Shown: in pieces, positions 46,769-49,472 of the stretch
Layout of the letters: every line of letters starts with the position of its first letter
How positions within the stretch are numbered: position 1 is the stretch's first letter
Assembly (NCBI GenBank): GCA_964614855.1
Contig: CAZTMX010000003.1
Location: forward strand, 1-49,472
Source: CAWJHE01 sp964614855
Lineage (GTDB): Bacteria; Chloroflexota; Anaerolineae; Anaerolineales; UBA4823
Direction of reading: 5' to 3'
DNA length: 49,472 bases
The notes under the pieces: model-generated
Seen by the model: only the letters and a program-made list of their open reading frames with translations
Databases searched by the model: none
Told to the model about the DNA's origin: nothing
Translations under genes and position numbers: made by a program

Positions 46769-49472
46769 TTACGGCAGAACGATTTGCAGGATCAGCGGCA
46801 GCCACATGCTGGTCAAGACCACGCCGTCTGTCTGAGCGATATTGGTGAAACCTGAGGTGAGCGTCAGCGTGGGGAAGCTTGCGCCGTTATTCAGATTTGG
46901 ATCCGAGTAATCCCAACTATCACCGACAAGGTTGACTGCCTGCACCTGGTAGAAATACGCCAGTTCGCTGTCGCCAATCGGATCGCTGTAGCTCAGCAAG
47001 CCTTGAGATGTGGCGTCTGCTGGTTCTACTTCTGCGATGGTCTCCCAGGGGCCGTTGGCGCTTAGGGCTCTCTGAACTGCGAAGGAAGTCTCATTGATGG
47101 AATTATCCGTCCAGGTGAGGAATACACTCCGGTCTCCCTCTACACCCGCCAGGGCTGCAATCAGCTCTGATGGCGATCTGGGTGTGACGCCTACCGCCTG
47201 CGGCCGCATCATGTCCATTTCTTCATGGCTCAGGATGTGGCAGTGCCAGACGTATTCATAGCCGTAGTTGACATAGTGGTTGTACACATCGATCGGCTCG
47301 CCTGATGGGTCAAACGCCATCGGTATCAAACCGGATGCCTCAGCCAGGCTTGAGCTGGCCAATAACACACCTTCGGGCATGGAGGGATCAAGCAAGCGAA
47401 CGCTGTTGGGCAGATCCCAGGGGACACGCGGCATAAGCGGACGCAAAGCAACGATCGTATCTTCCAACGGGCTGACACGCACAGTGTCCTTCCATCCGAT
47501 CTCGTTTGCATCCGGTTTGCGGATGATGCCGTCCCATCCTACGCGGTTGATCAACTGCACATCGTACAGGTGGAAGTGGATGGGATGGGTATCCACGCCG
47601 TTATGAGTGATCTTCCACAGCTGTGTACCGTCATCGGTGGTGCTGATTGGCTCCAAATCCACACCAGGCGGGAGTTCTAGCCCGTCGATGATTTCCGTGG
47701 GCGGGCTGGTAAAGCCGTATAGGATCATGTTCTGGTTACCAGCCTGCGGGTTTGGTGATTCGACCCCCAGGTTGCCGCTCATGCGGCCGTATACCGGATC
47801 AAAGGCCTCGCCCATCTCATCCTGGATCATCTTGGGTTGGAACGGCATGGTCAGGGTGACGCCAGACAGGGTAGCAAAGGTCAACGAGGTGTCAAAGATT
47901 TGCGCCAGGCCAGCCATCGGTCCATTGGACACGAAGCTTGTGCCGTACGCCGAGTTGTAAGCGCCCTGCCCAACGATTATCGGGTGCTGGCCATTTTCAA
48001 ATACACCCAACCCACCCAGGCTTGTCGCCTTGAAGGCATTTTGCAGGGCTGTCAGGTTGAAGGCTGGCTCAGCAGGCAGCGGGTTGACGACGATACGCAT
48101 CACGGTGCGAGTATTGGGTCCGTAGCCGGCGAGTGTAGGCGGTGTACCGCCTGTATCGCGGTAATCCCCATCACCGGTGTAGTAATCATAACGTGGATCG
48201 CGCGCCGGGAAAGCTGCCGGGGCGTCGTTGTACAGGATCAGCGTCTTACCAGCCCACCCTGAGAAGTCCACCACTGCGTCTGCGCGCTCAGCCGGACCGA
48301 GCAGCAGTGAGTGCAGATCGACATTTCCAGCATTGAAGACAGTGGGGTCATTGACCCAGGTAATAGGTTGGGCGGGGATGACAGCCGGTGCAGGCAGGAA
48401 ACCGCCCTCGGTACCGATTTGGATCCAATCTGGCCCCGCCGTGGTTGCATCGGGGGTGGGGAAGATGGTTGGATCTTCCAACGCTTCCTCAACTTCTTCA
48501 GGATTGAGCAGCACTTCCGTGCAGATCACACCGGTGTTCTCGGCTACCGGTGTCGGGTTGGTCGTGAGATCGCACAGGTTTCCTTCGGCATCCACCGCCA
48601 TATACAGGGAAAGGTTGAAGAAGCGATCATTGGCCGCGTTCAATACGCGCAAGCGATAGGCCTTCGGATCCACTGTCAGGGTGGGATAAGCGGTGCCGTT
48701 GACAACCGGCGTATCCATGAAGGCTTCCATACCCATTGAGTTGAAGGGCGTGCCAGGCATCAGCGGCGGCTCACACCACTGCAGATCGGGATCGCATGTT
48801 TCATCATAGTAAGGATTAGGAATGGGCCCGTATTCAACACCGATGGTGGGCGGCCAGAACCAGGGTCCATAAGCCCAACGACCAAACTGGTTGACGCCCG
48901 AGCTGTCGCCGGGGTTCTGTGCGGGGGAATAGACATGCGGCAGCCACAGGTTGCCGAGACCGCCCCAACGCTCCAGGTTCCAGGTTTCATCCTGCACAGC
49001 CAGTTGATTGGTGCTTGGGACAAAGGTCTTGTCCTGGACGATTAGCGGGATGGTGCTGTCGGCGCCGGGGATAAGCCCCTGTGCCAGCAGTGCCTTCTCA
49101 GTGTCATCGGTGATGATGTAAGGCGCAGCCTCGCCGGCGTAAACGTTCAGGCGGGTGATGCCCCAGGAGTGATCATGGTAGAACATCAAGCGGGCGCTCT
49201 GCTGGTTAGTGTAGTAGAAAGTCATGGCACCAGGACCGGGATCGGTCATATCCGGCACGTTATGGACGCTGACACCCTTGGGATAAGGGGTCGCTTCATC
49301 CGCCGGGGTGATCCATTGGTGCGGGGTACCGTCGCTAATCCAGGGGGAGATACCGCCGTGTAAGTGGATAATGGCGCGGTTCTCGGTATAGCATTCCGCA
49401 GGTTTCGGTTCCATCCCGCACATCGGGTTTTGCCCATCCGTATCCATCTCAGGATCCATCAGGGGGCCCATC
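46769..49472 (-). CDS. Multicopper oxidase (CotA/bilirubin-oxidase-like) with C-terminal FN3-like domain, 5' truncated
   Basis: The frame is open to the right edge of the window, so the N-terminus is missing; 900 residues are visible. All four copper-binding motifs can be seen: HLHGG near residue 36, FYHDHSWG near residue 97, HPIHFHLYD near residue 630, and WHCHILSHEEMDMM near residue 743, so T1, T2 and T3 sites are complete with a Met axial ligand. An FN3-like domain follows (RSVFLTWTDNSINETSFAVQ) and the chain ends after a short hydrophobic stretch (LTSMWLPLILQIVLP). It probably is an exported oxidase of phenols, Mn(II) or metals; oxygen use contrasts with the anaerobic sulfite-reducing core and suggests oxygen tolerance or detoxification. 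Confidence 0.92.
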   Translation of the reverse strand, partial: MGPLMDPEMDTDGQNPMCGMEPKPAECYTENRAIIHLHGGISPWISDGTPHQWITPADEATPYPKGVSVHNVPDMTDPGPGAMTFYYTNQQSARLMFYHDHSWGITRLNVYAGEAAPYIITDDTEKALLAQGLIPGADSTIPLIVQDKTFVPSTNQLAVQDETWNLERWGGLGNLWLPHVYSPAQNPGDSSGVNQFGRWAYGPWFWPPTIGVEYGPIPNPYYDETCDPDLQWCEPPLMPGTPFNSMGMEAFMDTPVVNGTAYPTLTVDPKAYRLRVLNAANDRFFNLSLYMAVDAEGNLCDLTTNPTPVAENTGVICTEVLLNPEEVEEALEDPTIFPTPDATTAGPDWIQIGTEGGFLPAPAVIPAQPITWVNDPTVFNAGNVDLHSLLLGPAERADAVVDFSGWAGKTLILYNDAPAAFPARDPRYDYYTGDGDYRDTGGTPPTLAGYGPNTRTVMRIVVNPLPAEPAFNLTALQNAFKATSLGGLGVFENGQHPIIVGQGAYNSAYGTSFVSNGPMAGLAQIFDTSLTFATLSGVTLTMPFQPKMIQDEMGEAFDPVYGRMSGNLGVESPNPQAGNQNMILYGFTSPPTEIIDGLELPPGVDLEPISTTDDGTQLWKITHNGVDTHPIHFHLYDVQLINRVGWDGIIRKPDANEIGWKDTVRVSPLEDTIVALRPLMPRVPWDLPNSVRLLDPSMPEGVLLASSSLAEASGLIPMAFDPSGEPIDVYNHYVNYGYEYVWHCHILSHEEMDMMRPQAVGVTPRSPSELIAALAGVEGDRSVFLTWTDNSINETSFAVQRALSANGPWETIAEVEPADATSQGLLSYSDPIGDSELAYFYQVQAVNLVGDSWDYSDPNLNNGASFPTLTLTSGFTNIAQTDGVVLTSMWLPLILQIVLP

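Noticed and set aside
1..49472. CRISPR arrays, tRNA or rRNA genes, insertion sequences
   Set aside because: I saw no regularly spaced repeats, no transposase and no cloverleaf or rRNA-like sequence; a tRNA scan would settle any missed small RNA.

Overview
The window looks like the chromosome of an anaerobic, sulfite- or sulfate-respiring bacterium, most likely a Chloroflexota (Anaerolineae-like) lineage. The lineage is an inference. It rests on complete dsrA, dsrB, dsrC and dsrD genes, surface proteins with Thr/Pro-rich linkers and LysM/CAP domains, and many fused or rearranged respiratory subunits. No sat, apr or qmo genes lie in the window, so sulfate activation cannot be shown. A run of 10 N at 39811-39820 shows that this is a draft scaffold.

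Layout. Bases 1-5100 are accessory: the end of a TPR regulator, a CAP-LysM surface protein broken by an amber stop, and a TetR regulator with its operators and a linked seven-helix membrane protein. Bases 5111-9332 encode every step from 5-aminolevulinate to siroheme: hemC-hemD-hemB leftward and a precorrin-2 dehydrogenase/ferrochelatase plus uroporphyrinogen methyltransferase rightward, from overlapping divergent promoters inside a dyad. The rightward operon continues into a reductase/epimerase, a NarX/NarL-like two-component pair and an FGE-fold protein. Bases 15405-21207 form a rightward respiratory module: an XRE-cupin regulator, a DsrK/HdrD-like protein, a DsrM-like cytochrome b, a HybA-like ferredoxin, an NrfD/HybB protein fused to a hexaheme cytochrome c, and a stress-type protein.

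Bases 21265-40975 are one leftward, tightly packed gene train of about 20 kb. In transcription order it holds a 32-residue membrane peptide, a YeiH-type transporter, dsrA, dsrB, dsrD, dsrC, dsrM, dsrK, a dsrJ-like diheme cytochrome, a Rieske protein, a monoheme cytochrome c, a molybdopterin-family subunit lacking the usual Mo-ligand cysteine, a four-cluster ferredoxin, an ActC/QrcD-type NrfD protein, a 60-residue membrane protein, a heme-bearing alpha-solenoid protein, a second DsrM-like and a third DsrK-like protein, a DsrE-fold protein, a small ferredoxin, DsrN (siroheme amidase family) and a radical SAM protein. It reads as a dsrMKJOP operon in which O and P were replaced or expanded by an Act/Qrc-like quinone complex with a Rieske protein. 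This hybrid is the best candidate for an undescribed system here. Siroheme made at 5-9 kb, and probably amidated by DsrN, would serve DsrAB; DsrC would carry the product trisulfide; the three DsrK/HdrD-like proteins are candidate sites for its reduction or for related thiol chemistry.

Bases 41287-49472 are flanking genes: a small membrane protein, a HEAT-repeat protein, a secreted M6-type metalloprotease, a decayed fragment of an FN3-like protein, an MFS transporter, and a multicopper oxidase with a C-terminal FN3-like domain that runs off the right edge. I saw no tRNA, rRNA, CRISPR array, insertion sequence or origin.
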